DNA of 64,000 bases from Pectobacterium parmentieri (GCF_001742145.1 NZ_CP015749.1:4712001-4776000); one strand, 5' to 3'; numbered from the stretch's first letter, positions 1 through 9,628 are shown. Notes: generated by a model not told the origin, from the letters alone. Translations and numbers: made by a program.

Positions 1-843
1 TTTTATCCGGCTTTGCGCCTGTTTGGCTTTGGTCGCTTGCGCACGGAACCGATCAATATAGTGTTGCAGATGCGCGACGCGCTCCTGCTGGTGCTCATAG
101 AGCGATTGCTGTTGTGCGAGGCGGGTGGCGCGCTGGCGTTCAAACGAGGAGTAGTTGCCGGTGTACTCGTTGAGCGACTGCTGTTCGATGTGCAGAATCT
201 TGGTCACCACCGGATCGAGGAAGTCACGGTCGTGCGAGATCAATACCAGCGTGCCGGCGTAGTTTTTCAGCCATTTTTCCAGCCAGATGACCGCATCCAA
301 ATCGAGGTGGTTGGTTGGTTCGTCCAGCAACAGCAGGTCTGAACGACAGATCAGCGCCTGTGCCAGATTCAGGCGCATCCGCCAGCCGCCGGAAAAGGCA
401 CTGACAGGTTGTTGCAACTGTGGCTGAGAAAACCCTAATCCACTGAGCAGACTTGACGCTCTGGCTTGTATCGTCCAGGCCTGAATGGCATCCAGCTTGC
501 CGTGCAGGGTGGCAATAGCGTTGCCGTCGTTCTCTTCGTTGGCGGTTTGCAACGCAGCTTCCAACTGGCGAAACTCGCGGTCACCGTCAATCACGTAGTC
601 CAGCGCAGGTTTGTCCAATGCCGGTGTTTCCTGGTTGACCCAGGCCAGTGACCAGTTTTGCGGGAATGTCGCGCTACCGCCATCGGCGCTGATTTCACCT
701 TTCAGTAATGACAGCAGCGTAGATTTACCACAGCCGTTTTTGCCAACCAGACCGACTTTCTGGCCGGGATTAACCGTTGCTGTCGCGTTGTCGATTAGAA
801 CGCGTACACCACGTCGAATTTGCAGCGAAGAGAAAACAATCAT
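1..843 (-). CDS. yheS: ABC-F family ATPase YheS (C-terminal part outside window)
   Basis: A soluble ABC-F protein: two ATP-binding cassettes on one chain and no membrane domain. The family acts on ribosomes; the exact role of YheS is not settled. The reading frame is open from the ATG at 843 to the window edge (281 codons). Seen in order: Walker A (GKNGCGKST, about residues 36-44), signature-like FSGGWRMRLNLAQAL, Walker B LLLLDEPTNHLD, and the switch His (LISHDRDF), followed by the charged linker between the two cassettes. The second cassette lies outside the window. It is divergent from kefG with a 122 bp gap, the same neighbour as in E. coli. Confidence 0.93.
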   Translation of the reverse strand, partial: MIVFSSLQIRRGVRVLIDNATATVNPGQKVGLVGKNGCGKSTLLSLLKGEISADGGSATFPQNWSLAWVNQETPALDKPALDYVIDGDREFRQLEAALQTANEENDGNAIATLHGKLDAIQAWTIQARASSLLSGLGFSQPQLQQPVSAFSGGWRMRLNLAQALICRSDLLLLDEPTNHLDLDAVIWLEKWLKNYAGTLVLISHDRDFLDPVVTKILHIEQQSLNEYTGNYSSFERQRATRLAQQQSLYEHQQERVAHLQHYIDRFRAQATKAKQAQSRIK

Positions 844-965
844 AAAGCGCCGTATGTTCAGAGTATGTTAAATTATGGACATATCAGGACACGCGGTGTC
901 CTGTTTTTAGTCGTTGCGCTGCATGGTAACGGAAAACGATTATCATGACGACGCTTTGGAGGGGA

Positions 966-1520
966 ATGATGTCGCAGCCACCGAAGATTTTGCTGCTGTA
1001 TGCCCATCCGGAACCACAGGACTCGGTAGCAAACCGCGTCTTATTGCAACCGGCGCAGCAGTTGGCAAATGTAACCGTGCACGATCTTTATGCACACTAT
1101 CCTGATTTCTTTATCGATATTCATCACGAACAACAGTTGCTGCGCGAGCATCAGATCATTGTTTTCCAACACCCGTTTTACACCTATAGCTGCCCGGCGT
1201 TACTGAAAGAGTGGCTCGATAGGGTGTTATCCCGTGGTTTTGCCAATGGGATTGGCGGCAATGCGCTGGCGGGCAAATACTGGCGTTCGGTGATTACGAC
1301 CGGTGAACCGGAAGATGCTTATCATGCTGATGGTAACAACCGCTACCCGATGGAAGATTTGCTACGCCCGTTTGAGCTGACGGCCGCCATGTGTCGTATG
1401 CACTGGATGCGCCCCATGATTGTTTACTGGGCACGTCGTTTACAGCCCGATGTGTTATCGAGTCAAGCCAGAGCTTACGGTGAATGGCTCTCCTCACCTT
1501 TATCTGAAGAGGAACGCTAA
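966..1520 (+). CDS. kefG: KefG, ancillary flavodoxin-fold subunit of the KefB potassium efflux system
   Basis: KefG is a quinone-oxidoreductase-like, flavodoxin-fold protein that sits on KefB at the inner membrane and is needed for full activity. The protein of about 184 residues matches E. coli KefG along its length, with the family segments [15 protein letters not shown] near the N-terminus, [20 protein letters not shown] and the VITTGEPE loop. I start at ATG 966 (or the adjacent ATG 969) because GGAGGGG at 958-964 is a strong ribosome binding site and the homologue begins MMSQP; an in-frame ATG at 945 has no such site. It ends one base before kefB, so the two are almost certainly translated together. 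Confidence 0.92.
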   Translation: MMSQPPKILLLYAHPEPQDSVANRVLLQPAQQLANVTVHDLYAHYPDFFIDIHHEQQLLREHQIIVFQHPFYTYSCPALLKEWLDRVLSRGFANGIGGNALAGKYWRSVITTGEPEDAYHADGNNRYPMEDLLRPFELTAAMCRMHWMRPMIVYWARRLQPDVLSSQARAYGEWLSSPLSEEER

Positions 1521-1521
1521 T

Positions 1522-3333
1522 ATGGAGAGTTCTGCGCTACTGACCGCCGGAGTCTTGTTTTTGTTTGTGGCGGTAGTAGCCGTACCGATCGCTGCCCGAT
1601 TAGGGATTGGCGCCGTATTGGGCTATTTGATCGCCGGGATCGCCATTGGCCCTTGGGGGCTCGGCTTTATTCGTGACGTGGACGCTATCCTGCACTTCTC
1701 GGAGCTGGGTGTGGTTTTCCTGATGTTTATCATCGGCCTGGAGCTGAATCCGGCCAAGCTCTGGACGCTGCGTCGTTCGATCTTCGGCGTTGGGGCGGCG
1801 CAGGTTGGCCTGAGTGCGCTGATTCTCGGTGGGGCATTATATCTGACAGACTTCTCGTGGCAGTCAGCGTTGATTGGTGGCGTGGGGCTGGCGATGTCGT
1901 CAACAGCCATGGCGCTGCAACTGATGCGCGAGAAAGGCATGAATCGCAGTGAGTCCGGGCAGCTTGGCTTCTCTGTCCTGCTGTTTCAGGATCTGGCCGT
2001 TATCCCTGCGTTGGCGTTGATTCCGATTCTGGCGGGTGTGCAGGGGGATTTCGGCGATTGGGAGCGGATCGGGCTTAAAGTTGCCGCGTTCCTCGGCATG
2101 TTAATCGGTGGCCGCTATCTGGTGCGTCCGCTGTTTCGTTTTATTGCGGCATCTGGCGTGCGCGAAGTATTCACTGCTGCCGCGCTGTTGCTGGTGCTCG
2201 GTTCTGCGTTGTTTATGGAAGCATTAGGGCTTTCCATGGCGTTAGGCACTTTTATCGCTGGTATTCTGCTGGCGGAAAGTGAGTACCGGCATGAACTGGA
2301 AATTGCGATTGAGCCGTTCAAAGGTTTACTGCTTGGGCTGTTCTTCATCTCCGTGGGGATGGCGCTGAATCTCGGCATCCTCTATACCCACATCGTAAAG
2401 ATTATGGTTGCGGTATTGGTGCTGGTGGCAGTGAAAGCGGCGGTACTTTATTTCCTTGCGCGGATTAACCGAATGCGCCGCTCCGAGCGCTTGCAGTTTG
2501 CCGGTGTGCTGAGTCAGGGCGGCGAGTTCGCTTTCGTGCTGTTTTCCGCCGCGGCTTCATTCAACGTATTGAAAGGTGAACAGTTGCCGCTGTTGCTGGT
2601 GACGGTGACGCTATCGATGATGACGACGCCTTTGCTGATGCAGGTGATTGACCGCATTCTGGCGCGTCGTTATAACGTGCAGGACGTGCCGGATGAGAAG
2701 CCGTATGTTGAAGACGACGAGCCGCAGGTCATTGTGGTGGGCTTCGGACGTTTTGGACAGGTGATCAGCCGCTTGCTTATGGCGAACAAAATGCGGATTA
2801 CGGTTCTTGAGCGCGATATCAGTGCCGTCAGCCTGATGCGTAGCTATGGCTATAAGGTTTATTATGGTGATGCCACGGAGCTGGAACTGCTGCGTTCGGC
2901 GGGAGCGGACAAAGCGCGATCGATTGTGATCACCTGTAATGCGCCGGAAGATACGATGGAAATCGTACATCTGTGTCAGCAGCATTTTCCAAATCTGGAG
3001 ATTCTGGCACGGGCGCGTGGTCGTGTTGAAGCCCATGAACTGCTGCAAACCGGTGTGAAACATTTCTCGCGTGAAACCTTTTCCAGCGCGCTGGAGCTGG
3101 GGCGGAAAACACTGGTGACGCTCGGTATGCACCCCCACCAGGCGATGCGGGCGCAACAGCACTTTCGCCGTCTGGATATGCGCATGCTGCGCGAGCTGAT
3201 GCCGCAGTTGACGGGGGATGTCGCACAAATTTCCCGTGTGAAAGAGGCGCGCCGTGAACTGGAGGATATTTTCCAGCGCGAAATGCTGCGTGAGCGCCGT
3301 CGGCCCAGTGTGTGGGATGAGGACGACGAGTAA
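1522..3333 (+). CDS. kefB: KefB, glutathione-gated potassium/proton antiporter
   Basis: An inner-membrane antiporter that releases K+ and takes up H+ when glutathione adducts form, which acidifies the cytoplasm and protects against electrophiles. The 603 residues compare with 601 in E. coli. About the first 380 residues are hydrophobic and form the CPA2 exchanger fold. A central charged linker leads to a C-terminal RCK/TrkA-N nucleotide-binding domain, recognisable by VVGFGRFGQ at about residue 405. The start at ATG 1522 directly follows the kefG stop at 1520; a longer in-frame reading from 1420 would overlap kefG and is not conserved. Confidence 0.95.
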   Translation: MESSALLTAGVLFLFVAVVAVPIAARLGIGAVLGYLIAGIAIGPWGLGFIRDVDAILHFSELGVVFLMFIIGLELNPAKLWTLRRSIFGVGAAQVGLSALILGGALYLTDFSWQSALIGGVGLAMSSTAMALQLMREKGMNRSESGQLGFSVLLFQDLAVIPALALIPILAGVQGDFGDWERIGLKVAAFLGMLIGGRYLVRPLFRFIAASGVREVFTAAALLLVLGSALFMEALGLSMALGTFIAGILLAESEYRHELEIAIEPFKGLLLGLFFISVGMALNLGILYTHIVKIMVAVLVLVAVKAAVLYFLARINRMRRSERLQFAGVLSQGGEFAFVLFSAAASFNVLKGEQLPLLLVTVTLSMMTTPLLMQVIDRILARRYNVQDVPDEKPYVEDDEPQVIVVGFGRFGQVISRLLMANKMRITVLERDISAVSLMRSYGYKVYYGDATELELLRSAGADKARSIVITCNAPEDTMEIVHLCQQHFPNLEILARARGRVEAHELLQTGVKHFSRETFSSALELGRKTLVTLGMHPHQAMRAQQHFRRLDMRMLRELMPQLTGDVAQISRVKEARRELEDIFQREMLRERRRPSVWDEDDE

Positions 3334-3398
3334 GAATCAATAACGCCTACTGGATAAGTTCTTGGATACAGGTTCTGTAATGGATAATGGGAGCGAGC

Positions 3399-3593
3399 AT
3401 GCGTAAACGTTTTATTGCCGGGGCGGTGTGCCCGACGTGTCAGGCGCAGGACACGCTAGCGGTTGGACGAGAAGATGACGTTGAGGTGGTGGTGTGCGTA
3501 AAGTGCGGATATCGCCAGAGTCGGGCAGATGAACCCATGACAGCACCTGCCCCGCAGGCTAGCGATATTATCGGGATCTTCCGGCCAGAATGA
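3399..3593 (+). CDS. yheV: YheV, small zinc-ribbon protein of unknown function
   Basis: A 64-residue protein homologous to E. coli YheV. It carries two CxxC pairs (CPTC near residue 10 and CVKC near residue 33), which suggests a single zinc ribbon, and ends in the conserved GIFRPE-type tail. The start is set at ATG 3399, preceded by GGGAGCGAG; ATG 3387 lies upstream without a binding site. It follows kefB by 65 bp on the same strand, as in E. coli, and may be the last gene of that operon. No function is known. Confidence 0.85.
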   Translation: MRKRFIAGAVCPTCQAQDTLAVGREDDVEVVVCVKCGYRQSRADEPMTAPAPQASDIIGIFRPE

Positions 3594-3627
3594 GGGATGA
3601 GAGTCATGGTGGCATTGTCACCAACTG

Positions 3628-3657
3628 TTGACGTTTTTTGATTCCAGACGGTACATA
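3628..3657 (+). promoter_or_regulatory. candidate slyD promoter
   Basis: TTGACG at 3628-3633 and TACATA at 3652-3657 are 18 bp apart and lie about 55 bp upstream of the slyD start codon. This is consistent with a sigma-70 promoter, inferred from sequence only. Confidence 0.4.
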
Positions 3658-3713
3658 GGGACATTTTTCAGCTACAATTTGCGCCAGTTTGATTTCCAAC
3701 GGTAGGAGATATC

Positions 3714-4298
3714 ATGAAAGTAGCAAAAGATCTGGTGGTCAGCCTGGCCTATCAGGTACGTACAGAAGACGGTGTTTTGGTTGATGAGTCTCCGGTGAGC
3801 GCGCCGTTGGACTATCTGCATGGTCACGGTTCCCTGATTTCAGGTCTGGAAACTGCGTTGGAAGGCCGTGAAGCTGGCGAAACGTTTGATGTGAACATTG
3901 GTTCCAGCGACGCTTACGGCAACTATGACGAGAATCTGGTTCAACGCGTACCGAAAGATGTCTTTATGGGCGTTGACGAATTGCAAGTTGGCATGCGTTT
4001 TCTGGCTGAAACCGATCAGGGTCCTGTTCCGGTTGAAATCACTGAAGTTGAAGACGACCACGTTGTTGTCGACGGCAACCACATGCTGGCAGGTCAAAAC
4101 CTGAGCTTCCATGTTGAAGTGATTGCTATTCGCGAAGCGACGGAAGAAGAATTGGCGCACGGTCACGTTCATGGCGAACACGATCACGAACACGGTGACG
4201 GCTGCTGTGGCGGTCATGGCCATGACCACGATCATGACCATGATCACCAACACGGTAAAGGCGGCTGCGGCGGCCACGGTGGATGCGGTTGCCACTAA
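3714..4298 (+). CDS. slyD: SlyD, FKBP-type prolyl isomerase, chaperone and nickel-binding protein
   Basis: A cytoplasmic peptidyl-prolyl isomerase with an inserted flap (IF) chaperone domain. It also supplies nickel to hydrogenase maturation and is the lysis cofactor for phage phiX174. At 194 residues (196 in E. coli) the FKBP fold occupies roughly 1-70 and 130-150, and the IF domain lies between. From about residue 148 the tail is almost entirely His, Cys, Gly and Asp, the metal-binding segment. AGGAG lies 8 bp before the ATG. It is convergent with slyX. Confidence 0.97.
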   Translation: MKVAKDLVVSLAYQVRTEDGVLVDESPVSAPLDYLHGHGSLISGLETALEGREAGETFDVNIGSSDAYGNYDENLVQRVPKDVFMGVDELQVGMRFLAETDQGPVPVEITEVEDDHVVVDGNHMLAGQNLSFHVEVIAIREATEEELAHGHVHGEHDHEHGDGCCGGHGHDHDHDHDHQHGKGGCGGHGGCGCH

Positions 4299-4322
4299 TT
4301 ACACTAATTAGTTGTAGCGCAT

Positions 4323-4364
4323 AAAAAAAACCTCAGGTTGATGAATGTCACCTGAGGTTTTTTT
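4323..4364 (+). terminator. bidirectional rho-independent terminator between slyD and slyX
   Basis: The stem CCTCAGGT (4331-4338) / ACCTGAGG (4350-4357) is flanked by an A-run on the left and a T-run on the right, so it can end transcripts from both convergent genes. Confidence 0.88.
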
Positions 4365-4400
4365 ATATCTTGCTGGTAGTGAATCTCGGTATGGTAGGCC

Positions 4401-4619
4401 TCAGTAATGCGGCGGCGGCGTTTCTTCTGACTGAGGAGCAACGAGCGACGTTTGCTGGTTGCGCAGTCTGTCGGTGAGTAGACGAACGTGCTCACGCAGG
4501 CGGCTAATTTCTCGCTCGTGTTGAATGACTGTTTGGTTAAGGTCTTCTATGGTTAATTCCTGAAAGGCCTGTCGGCTTTCCAACTGTTCAAGCCGTTCTT
4601 CAAGTGCTGATGATGACAT
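4401..4619 (-). CDS. slyX: SlyX family coiled-coil protein
   Basis: A 72-residue protein, the same length as E. coli SlyX. It is highly charged with heptad spacing of Leu and Glu over about residues 5-55, predicting a coiled coil, and ends with the conserved PPPHY. AAGGGGAA precedes the ATG. It is convergent with slyD and divergent from fkpA. Its function is unknown; the name comes from its position next to slyD. Confidence 0.9.
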   Translation of the reverse strand: MSSSALEERLEQLESRQAFQELTIEDLNQTVIQHEREISRLREHVRLLTDRLRNQQTSLVAPQSEETPPPHY

Positions 4620-4812
4620 CGGTATTCCCCTTACTTCTTGTTACCTGCGAGTTTGTCAGAAAGCGGAAACTTCTGGTAGTAAAAACGGTCGCAGTAGGGC
4701 GCAATGCAGTATCCGAAATGGGGCATATCGTTGCCAGATGGCCTCGGGGCGATACAAATGATGTCGGAAAAGCTTCCTGACGTTTTTTATCAAAGGATTG
4801 TCGAGTGCGTCG

Positions 4813-4842
4813 TTGTGTTGTCTTCGTCCGCACAGTTATAGT
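4813..4842 (+). promoter_or_regulatory. candidate fkpA promoter
   Basis: TTGTGT at 4813-4818 and TATAGT at 4837-4842, 18 bp apart, lie about 60 bp before the fkpA start. The match is moderate. In E. coli fkpA also has a sigma-E promoter; I could not find a convincing one here. Confidence 0.35.
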
Positions 4843-4901
4843 AGGCGCGAATTTATTTTAATGATGGCTGGAGCGCGTCGCTCCAGATGCTGGAGAAATG
4901 G

Positions 4902-5720
4902 ATGAAATCACTGTTTAAAGTAACGCTGTTAGCAACAACGATGGCTCTGGCTCTGAACGCAGGCCAGGTTCTGGCGGCAGACAAGGCGCAGGCATCTGAT
5001 AATACTGCGGCAGCCAAATTCAAAAACGATGAGCAGGCAGCGGCTTATGCGTTAGGTGCTTCTTTAGGGCGTTATATGGATAACTCTCTGAAAGAACAAG
5101 AAAAATTAGGCATAAAACTGGATAAAGATCAGTTGATTGCTGGCGTGCAAGATGCGTTTGCTGACAAGAGCAAGTTGACTGACGAAGAAATTGAGAAAAC
5201 GCTGCAAGGTTTTGAAGGCAAAGTGAAAGCTGCTGCTGAAGGCAAAATGAAGCAAGATGCGAAAGATAATGCGGACAAAGGCACCAAGTATCTTGAAACC
5301 TTCGCTAAAGAAAAAGGCGTGAAGAAAACGGCATCTGGCCTTCTGTACCAGGTTGAGAAAGAAGGTAGCGGTAGCGCGCCGAAAGACAGCGATACCGTAG
5401 TCGTTAACTACAAAGGTACGCTGGTTGACGGTAGCGAGTTTGACAACTCCTACAAACGTGGCGAGCCGCTTTCTTTCCGTCTGGACGGCGTCATCCCAGG
5501 TTGGACTGAAGGTCTGAAGCACGTTAAGAAAGGTGGCAAAATCAAGCTAGCTATCCCACCAGCGCTGGCCTATGGCGAAAACGGCGTGCCTGGCATTCCA
5601 GCTAACTCTACGCTGGTGTTTGACGTTGAGCTGTTGGACATTAAATCTGAAGCTGATCTGAAAGCCGCAGATGATGCGAAAGCTGAAAAACCAGCCGCCG
5701 CAGAGAAAACCGCTAAATAA
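4902..5720 (+). CDS. fkpA: FkpA, periplasmic FKBP-type peptidyl-prolyl isomerase and chaperone
   Basis: Assists folding of envelope proteins in the periplasm. At 272 residues (270 in E. coli) it opens with a Sec signal peptide: basic MKSLFK, a hydrophobic core, and cleavage predicted after VLA near residue 25. An alpha-helical dimerisation/chaperone domain follows at about 45-140, then the FKBP catalytic domain at about 155-250 with DGSEFDNS, GVIPGW and AYGENGVPGIP. It ends in an Ala/Lys-rich tail. The start is ATG 4902, preceded by GGAGAA and giving a proper signal peptide; ATG 4887 has no ribosome binding site. Confidence 0.96.
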   Translation: MKSLFKVTLLATTMALALNAGQVLAADKAQASDNTAAAKFKNDEQAAAYALGASLGRYMDNSLKEQEKLGIKLDKDQLIAGVQDAFADKSKLTDEEIEKTLQGFEGKVKAAAEGKMKQDAKDNADKGTKYLETFAKEKGVKKTASGLLYQVEKEGSGSAPKDSDTVVVNYKGTLVDGSEFDNSYKRGEPLSFRLDGVIPGWTEGLKHVKKGGKIKLAIPPALAYGENGVPGIPANSTLVFDVELLDIKSEADLKAADDAKAEKPAAAEKTAK

Positions 5721-5742
5721 GTATCGCTATTATGGTGATATG

Positions 5743-5769
5743 ACCGCAGGCCTGGCCTGCGGTTTTTTT
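5743..5769 (+). terminator. rho-independent terminator after fkpA
   Basis: ACCGCAGGC (5743-5751) pairs with GCCTGCGGT (5755-5763) and is followed by a run of seven T. Confidence 0.9.
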
Positions 5770-5907
5770 GTGTTTCACAATCACTTCCCTGCGATCAAAT
5801 CCTTTTTCCAGCTAATCGTCTTTCAATGACGCTTATCTCCAGTCTGACAGATATTTTCCAACTGACCGTGACGGCTCGGCTTATACCTATTACTCAATGC
5901 TTACCAC

Positions 5908-7407
5908 CTATGAGCGGCACAGTGCACGTAGCACCTTTGCCAGCGTCTTGACGGCAATTTCCAGTTCATGCGGAGCGTGGGCAGCAAATCCCATAAGGAA
6001 ACCTGCTTTATGCTGACCCGACGTATGCAGCGCCGTCAGTCCCAGTAGATCGATACCGGCTCGACGTGCGGATTCCACCGCATCGTGTTCAGGAATATCA
6101 CGGATGAAGATGCAGGGCATCTGCATGCCTCCTGTCGGCACCCGTGGTTCTACGAAATCAGCCAGATGCTGACGAACCAGTTGTACCAGCACATCGCGAC
6201 GTGCCGCATAAATGGTGCGCATCGTGCGTACATGAGCACCAAAATGGCCGCCTTCGATGAAGCGTGCCAGCGTGAGTTGTGGGATCGGTGCGCTGTGTCC
6301 ATCCATCAAGGTGCGGCCCACGGTCATCGGTGCGACCAACTGTGGCGGCAGTACCATGTAGCCGATGCGTAGGCCGGGGAACAGTGATTTGGTGAAAGTG
6401 CCGATATAGATCGTGCGATCGTGCGGATCGAGTCCCTGCACGCAGGCGGTAGGTTTGCCCGCGTAGTGAAACTCGCTGTCGTAATCGTCTTCAATAATCC
6501 AGTTCTGGTGCTGCCAGGCCCATTCGATAACCGCGAGCCTTCGATCCAACGTCAGAGTCGCACCGGTAGGAAACTGGTGTGAGGGAGTCAGGAACACGGC
6601 TTTCGCGGACGCATTGTGTTCGCCGCTTGCTTCAAGCAAGCGATCGACTTGCAACCCATTGGCATCTAATGGTATCGGCACACAAGCAAGCCCGGCAGCC
6701 TCGAATGCCTTACGGGCACCGTGGTACACAGGATCTTCAAGGAAGATCCTGTCGCCAACATCCATCAGCACATTCGCGCACAGGGTTAGCGCTTGCTGGG
6801 AACTGGTCAACACTAACACGCGGTCGGGTGTGGCGCGGGCTCCGCGTTCGAGATTGACGTAATCTGAGATGGCTCGTCTCAGCACTTCCATACCCTGCGG
6901 CGGGCTGTGTAGCAGCGCCTGTGTGCCATGCTCTTTTAGCACCTGCCGTTCCAGTCGCTCCCACGTCTGGAGGGGAAAGGTGCGTGTTTCCGGTACGCCG
7001 GGCGCAAACGCGCGCGGTATGATGAAATCACGCACCCCACCATTCTGGAACATGGCGCTGCCGCGCTGGCTGAGACGTAGCTCTGTTTTGCTAGTGCCGA
7101 CTTTCCGAGCTTTGCCACGTCCTGACAGGCGTTTTGCCTGCTCGGACACGAAACTGCCGCTGCCAACGCGACGCTCAATGAACCCTTCGGCATGTAGTTG
7201 GCTGTAAGCCGATTCGACCGTATCACGCGATACTCCCAGTGATGTAGCCAGCGCGCGCGATGCAGGCAAGGATTTCCCTACGTCGAGAATGCCATCAAGG
7301 ATGAGCTGGCGAATCGCCCGCTGGATACGAGCATGCAGGGGCAACGTGCCGTGTGCGGGATCGCCAATCCAGGCTTTGACAGATTCAAGTTGGGCATGTT
7401 TGAACAA
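5908..7407 (-). CDS. MocR/PdxR-type transcriptional regulator (GntR helix-turn-helix fused to aminotransferase fold)
   Basis: A chimeric regulator of 499 residues, typical of the MocR subfamily. Residues about 15-90 form a GntR winged helix (DGILDVGKSLPASRALA, then SRDTVESAY). From about 125 the chain is a fold-type I aminotransferase. The PLP-binding lysine is visible as Lys340 in GTFTKSLFPGLRIG, and the cofactor-contacting IIEDDYDSEF segment is present. Such proteins usually use PLP or a PLP adduct as effector and control a divergent gene. Here the divergent genes encode a PLP-binding homeostasis protein and a PLP enzyme, so they are the likely targets (inference). I cannot tell it apart from PdxR, so no symbol is given. 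Confidence 0.92.
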   Translation of the reverse strand: MFKHAQLESVKAWIGDPAHGTLPLHARIQRAIRQLILDGILDVGKSLPASRALATSLGVSRDTVESAYSQLHAEGFIERRVGSGSFVSEQAKRLSGRGKARKVGTSKTELRLSQRGSAMFQNGGVRDFIIPRAFAPGVPETRTFPLQTWERLERQVLKEHGTQALLHSPPQGMEVLRRAISDYVNLERGARATPDRVLVLTSSQQALTLCANVLMDVGDRIFLEDPVYHGARKAFEAAGLACVPIPLDANGLQVDRLLEASGEHNASAKAVFLTPSHQFPTGATLTLDRRLAVIEWAWQHQNWIIEDDYDSEFHYAGKPTACVQGLDPHDRTIYIGTFTKSLFPGLRIGYMVLPPQLVAPMTVGRTLMDGHSAPIPQLTLARFIEGGHFGAHVRTMRTIYAARRDVLVQLVRQHLADFVEPRVPTGGMQMPCIFIRDIPEHDAVESARRAGIDLLGLTALHTSGQHKAGFLMGFAAHAPHELEIAVKTLAKVLRALCRS

Positions 7408-7510
7408 TTGGTCTGCCTCTTATAAAGAAAATGGTGGGGAACATCCGGCTATTTTAAATCTATAAATACGTTTCACAATCCATTCATCCTCTTCATCAGG
7501 AGTTAGGCTG
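7408..7510 (+). promoter_or_regulatory. divergent promoter region of the MocR-type regulator and the PLP-homeostasis gene
   Basis: A 103 bp, AT-rich gap that must hold both promoters. TTCATC occurs at 7483-7488 and again at 7492-7497, close to one helical turn apart, as short direct repeats often are in MocR operators. AGGAG at 7498-7502 is the ribosome binding site of the downstream gene. The operator assignment is speculative. Confidence 0.35.
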
Positions 7511-8323
7511 ATGCCGATATTTTCCGATACACCGACTCGCCATGACAGCCACGGTCGCTACCCTGAAGCTGCCACGGTTGAAGATTTCCAACGTAATCTG
7601 GCTGCGGTACAGATGCGTATCGCGGCGGCCTGCCATCGTGTCGGCCGCGATCCTGCCACCGTGCGCTTACTGCCAGTCAGCAAGACTAAACCAGAAAATC
7701 GCCTGCGTATGGCCTATATGGCAGGTTGCCGGATAGTGGGTGAGAACAAGGTGCAGGAGGCAAACCGTAAATGGGAAGCGATGCAGGACTTGGCTGACTT
7801 ACAGTGGTCGGTCATTGGCCACTTGCAAACCAACAAGGCTAAGCTGGTGGCACGCTTCGCTAGCGAATTTCAGGCATTGGATAGCCTGCGACTAGCTGAA
7901 GCGTTAGATCGTCGCTTGCATGTTGAAGGGCGCTCGCTGGATGTCTTCGTGCAGGTTAACACCTCCGGTGAGGCCAGTAAGTACGGCCTGTCGCCTGAAG
8001 ATGTTCCCGCTTTTATTCAGGCGCTTCCCGCATTCCCTGCGCTACGTGTGCGTGGGCTCATGACGCTGGCGCTGTTTTCCAACGAGGCTGAACGTGTGCG
8101 TCAGTGTTTTATTCGACTGCGTAACCTGCGCGACCGGTTGCAGCAAAACGCGCCTGCTGGCATCGGGCTGGATGAATTATCTATGGGAATGTCCGGCGAT
8201 TTTGAGATCGCGATCGAGGAAGGTGCCACTGTCGTACGCGTCGGTCAGGCGATCTTCGGTGCACGCCCTTTGCCGGATAGCTACTACTGGCCTGATGAAA
8301 CCACCACAGAAGTACATCTTTAA
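7511..8323 (+). CDS. YggS/PROSC-type pyridoxal phosphate homeostasis protein (paralogue-like)
   Basis: A fold-type III PLP-binding protein without known catalysis, which buffers PLP and amino-acid pools in the cytoplasm. Family features: RLLPVSKTKP, whose first Lys is the PLP-binding one, GENKVQEANRKW, WSVIGHLQTNKAK, and the C-terminal LSMGMSGDFEIAIEEGATVVRVGQAIFG. The 270 residues exceed the roughly 234 of E. coli YggS by an N-terminal extension of about 25 residues and a short tail. The usual yggS sits beside proC, so this is probably a second copy (inference). It is 24 bp upstream of the serine hydroxymethyltransferase gene, in one operon. Confidence 0.88.
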   Translation: MPIFSDTPTRHDSHGRYPEAATVEDFQRNLAAVQMRIAAACHRVGRDPATVRLLPVSKTKPENRLRMAYMAGCRIVGENKVQEANRKWEAMQDLADLQWSVIGHLQTNKAKLVARFASEFQALDSLRLAEALDRRLHVEGRSLDVFVQVNTSGEASKYGLSPEDVPAFIQALPAFPALRVRGLMTLALFSNEAERVRQCFIRLRNLRDRLQQNAPAGIGLDELSMGMSGDFEIAIEEGATVVRVGQAIFGARPLPDSYYWPDETTTEVHL

Positions 8324-8356
8324 AAAAACCAACGATTAACGCATAGGATGATGCCC

Positions 8357-9628
8357 ATGTATGACACCTCTTTTACGCTTACCGACTTCGACCCTGAGTT
8401 GGCCGATGCCATTTTGCATGAAGAACACCGTCAGGAAACCCACGTTGAACTCATCGCTTCAGAGAACTATGCCAGCCCGCTGGTGATGGCGATCCAGAAT
8501 TCCGTCTTCACCAACAAATATGCAGAAGGTTACCCCGGCAAGCGCTACTACAGCGGCTGCGAGTATGTAGACGTAGCCGAACGCCTGGCTATCGAGCGGG
8601 TTAAAGCGCTGTTTGACTGCGATTACGCTAACGTTCAGCCCCATGCCGGCGCTCAGGCTAATACGGCCGTGTTTCTGGCACTGACTAACCCCGGTGACAC
8701 CGTGATGGGGATGAATCTGGCTCAAGGTGGGCATTTGACTCACGGTAATCCCTCCAACTTCTCTGGTCGCCATTACAAGATCGTACCTTATGGTCTTGAC
8801 CCTGAAACAGGGCTTATCGACTATGACGAAATGGAGCGTATTGCCTTGGAAACCCGGCCAAAAATGTTAATAGGCGGGTTCTCTGCCTATTCACGTCACA
8901 AGGACTGGGCGCGCATGCGCACGATTGCTGACAAAGTGGGAGCTATCTTCTGGGTGGATATGGCGCATGTGGCTGGCTTAGTGGCAGCAGGTGAGTACCC
9001 GACTCCGCTCCCTCACGCGCATGTTGTGACGAGTACAACGCATAAGACCCTGCGCGGCCCGCGTGGTGGAATTATTTTGGCCAAAGGACAGAGTGAAGAT
9101 TTTTACAAAAAGCTCAACGCAGCCGTGTTCCCCGGTATTCAGGGCGGCCCGCTGATGCATGTTATTGCCGCCAAAGCGATAGCCTTCAAGGAAGCGTTGC
9201 GCCCTGAGTTCACGGTTTATCAGCGTCAGGTTGTGGCTAACGCCAGGGCAATGGCGCGTATTATCCAATTGCGGGGTTACAAGATTGTCTCCGACGGCAC
9301 CGACAACCATTTACTGCTGATCGACCTGTCCGCTAAGCCCTATACCGGTAAGGAGGCCGACGCCGCGCTGAGCGAGGCTTATATCACGACAAATAAGAAT
9401 TCGGTGCCTAACGACCCGCGTTCACCTTTTGTTACTTCAGGCTTGCGTATTGGTACGCCAGCCGTCACAACGCGTGGTTTCGGTGTGGCAGAGTGCGAGC
9501 AATTGGCGGGATGGCTATGTGATGTGCTGGATGGACTGGGTGCCGGGAATGAGGAATTAACGGCGATACGCGATCGCGTTCGTGAGCAAGTGGTAGCACT
9601 GTGCCGCCGCTATCCTGTGTATCAATAA
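8357..9628 (+). CDS. serine hydroxymethyltransferase paralogue
   Basis: A PLP enzyme interconverting serine plus tetrahydrofolate with glycine plus methylene-tetrahydrofolate; family members may also cleave threonine-type beta-hydroxy amino acids. The segments [24 protein letters not shown], the cofactor lysine in [14 protein letters not shown] (residue about 230) and [15 protein letters not shown] are intact, so it should be active. About 423 residues against 417 for E. coli GlyA, from which it differs clearly, notably at the N-terminus. I take ATG 8357, spaced 8 bp from AGGA; ATG 8348 and 8351 are alternatives. The housekeeping glyA presumably lies elsewhere. Sharing an operon with a PLP carrier is unusual. 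Confidence 0.88.
   Translation: MYDTSFTLTDFDPELADAILHEEHRQETHVELIASENYASPLVMAIQNSVFTNKYAEGYPGKRYYSGCEYVDVAERLAIERVKALFDCDYANVQPHAGAQANTAVFLALTNPGDTVMGMNLAQGGHLTHGNPSNFSGRHYKIVPYGLDPETGLIDYDEMERIALETRPKMLIGGFSAYSRHKDWARMRTIADKVGAIFWVDMAHVAGLVAAGEYPTPLPHAHVVTSTTHKTLRGPRGGIILAKGQSEDFYKKLNAAVFPGIQGGPLMHVIAAKAIAFKEALRPEFTVYQRQVVANARAMARIIQLRGYKIVSDGTDNHLLLIDLSAKPYTGKEADAALSEAYITTNKNSVPNDPRSPFVTSGLRIGTPAVTTRGFGVAECEQLAGWLCDVLDGLGAGNEELTAIRDRVREQVVALCRRYPVYQ

Noticed and set aside
13..871. Plus-strand frames at the left edge
   Set aside because: The minus strand carries an unmistakable ABC-F ATPase with Walker A, signature and Walker B motifs.
4620..4901. Sigma-E promoter of fkpA
   Set aside because: GGAAACTT near 4668 resembles a -35, but no matching -10 is found at the proper distance.
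8324..8356. Glycine riboswitch before the serine hydroxymethyltransferase
   Set aside because: The gap is only 33 bp and the 103 bp region before the operon lacks glycine-riboswitch core sequences.
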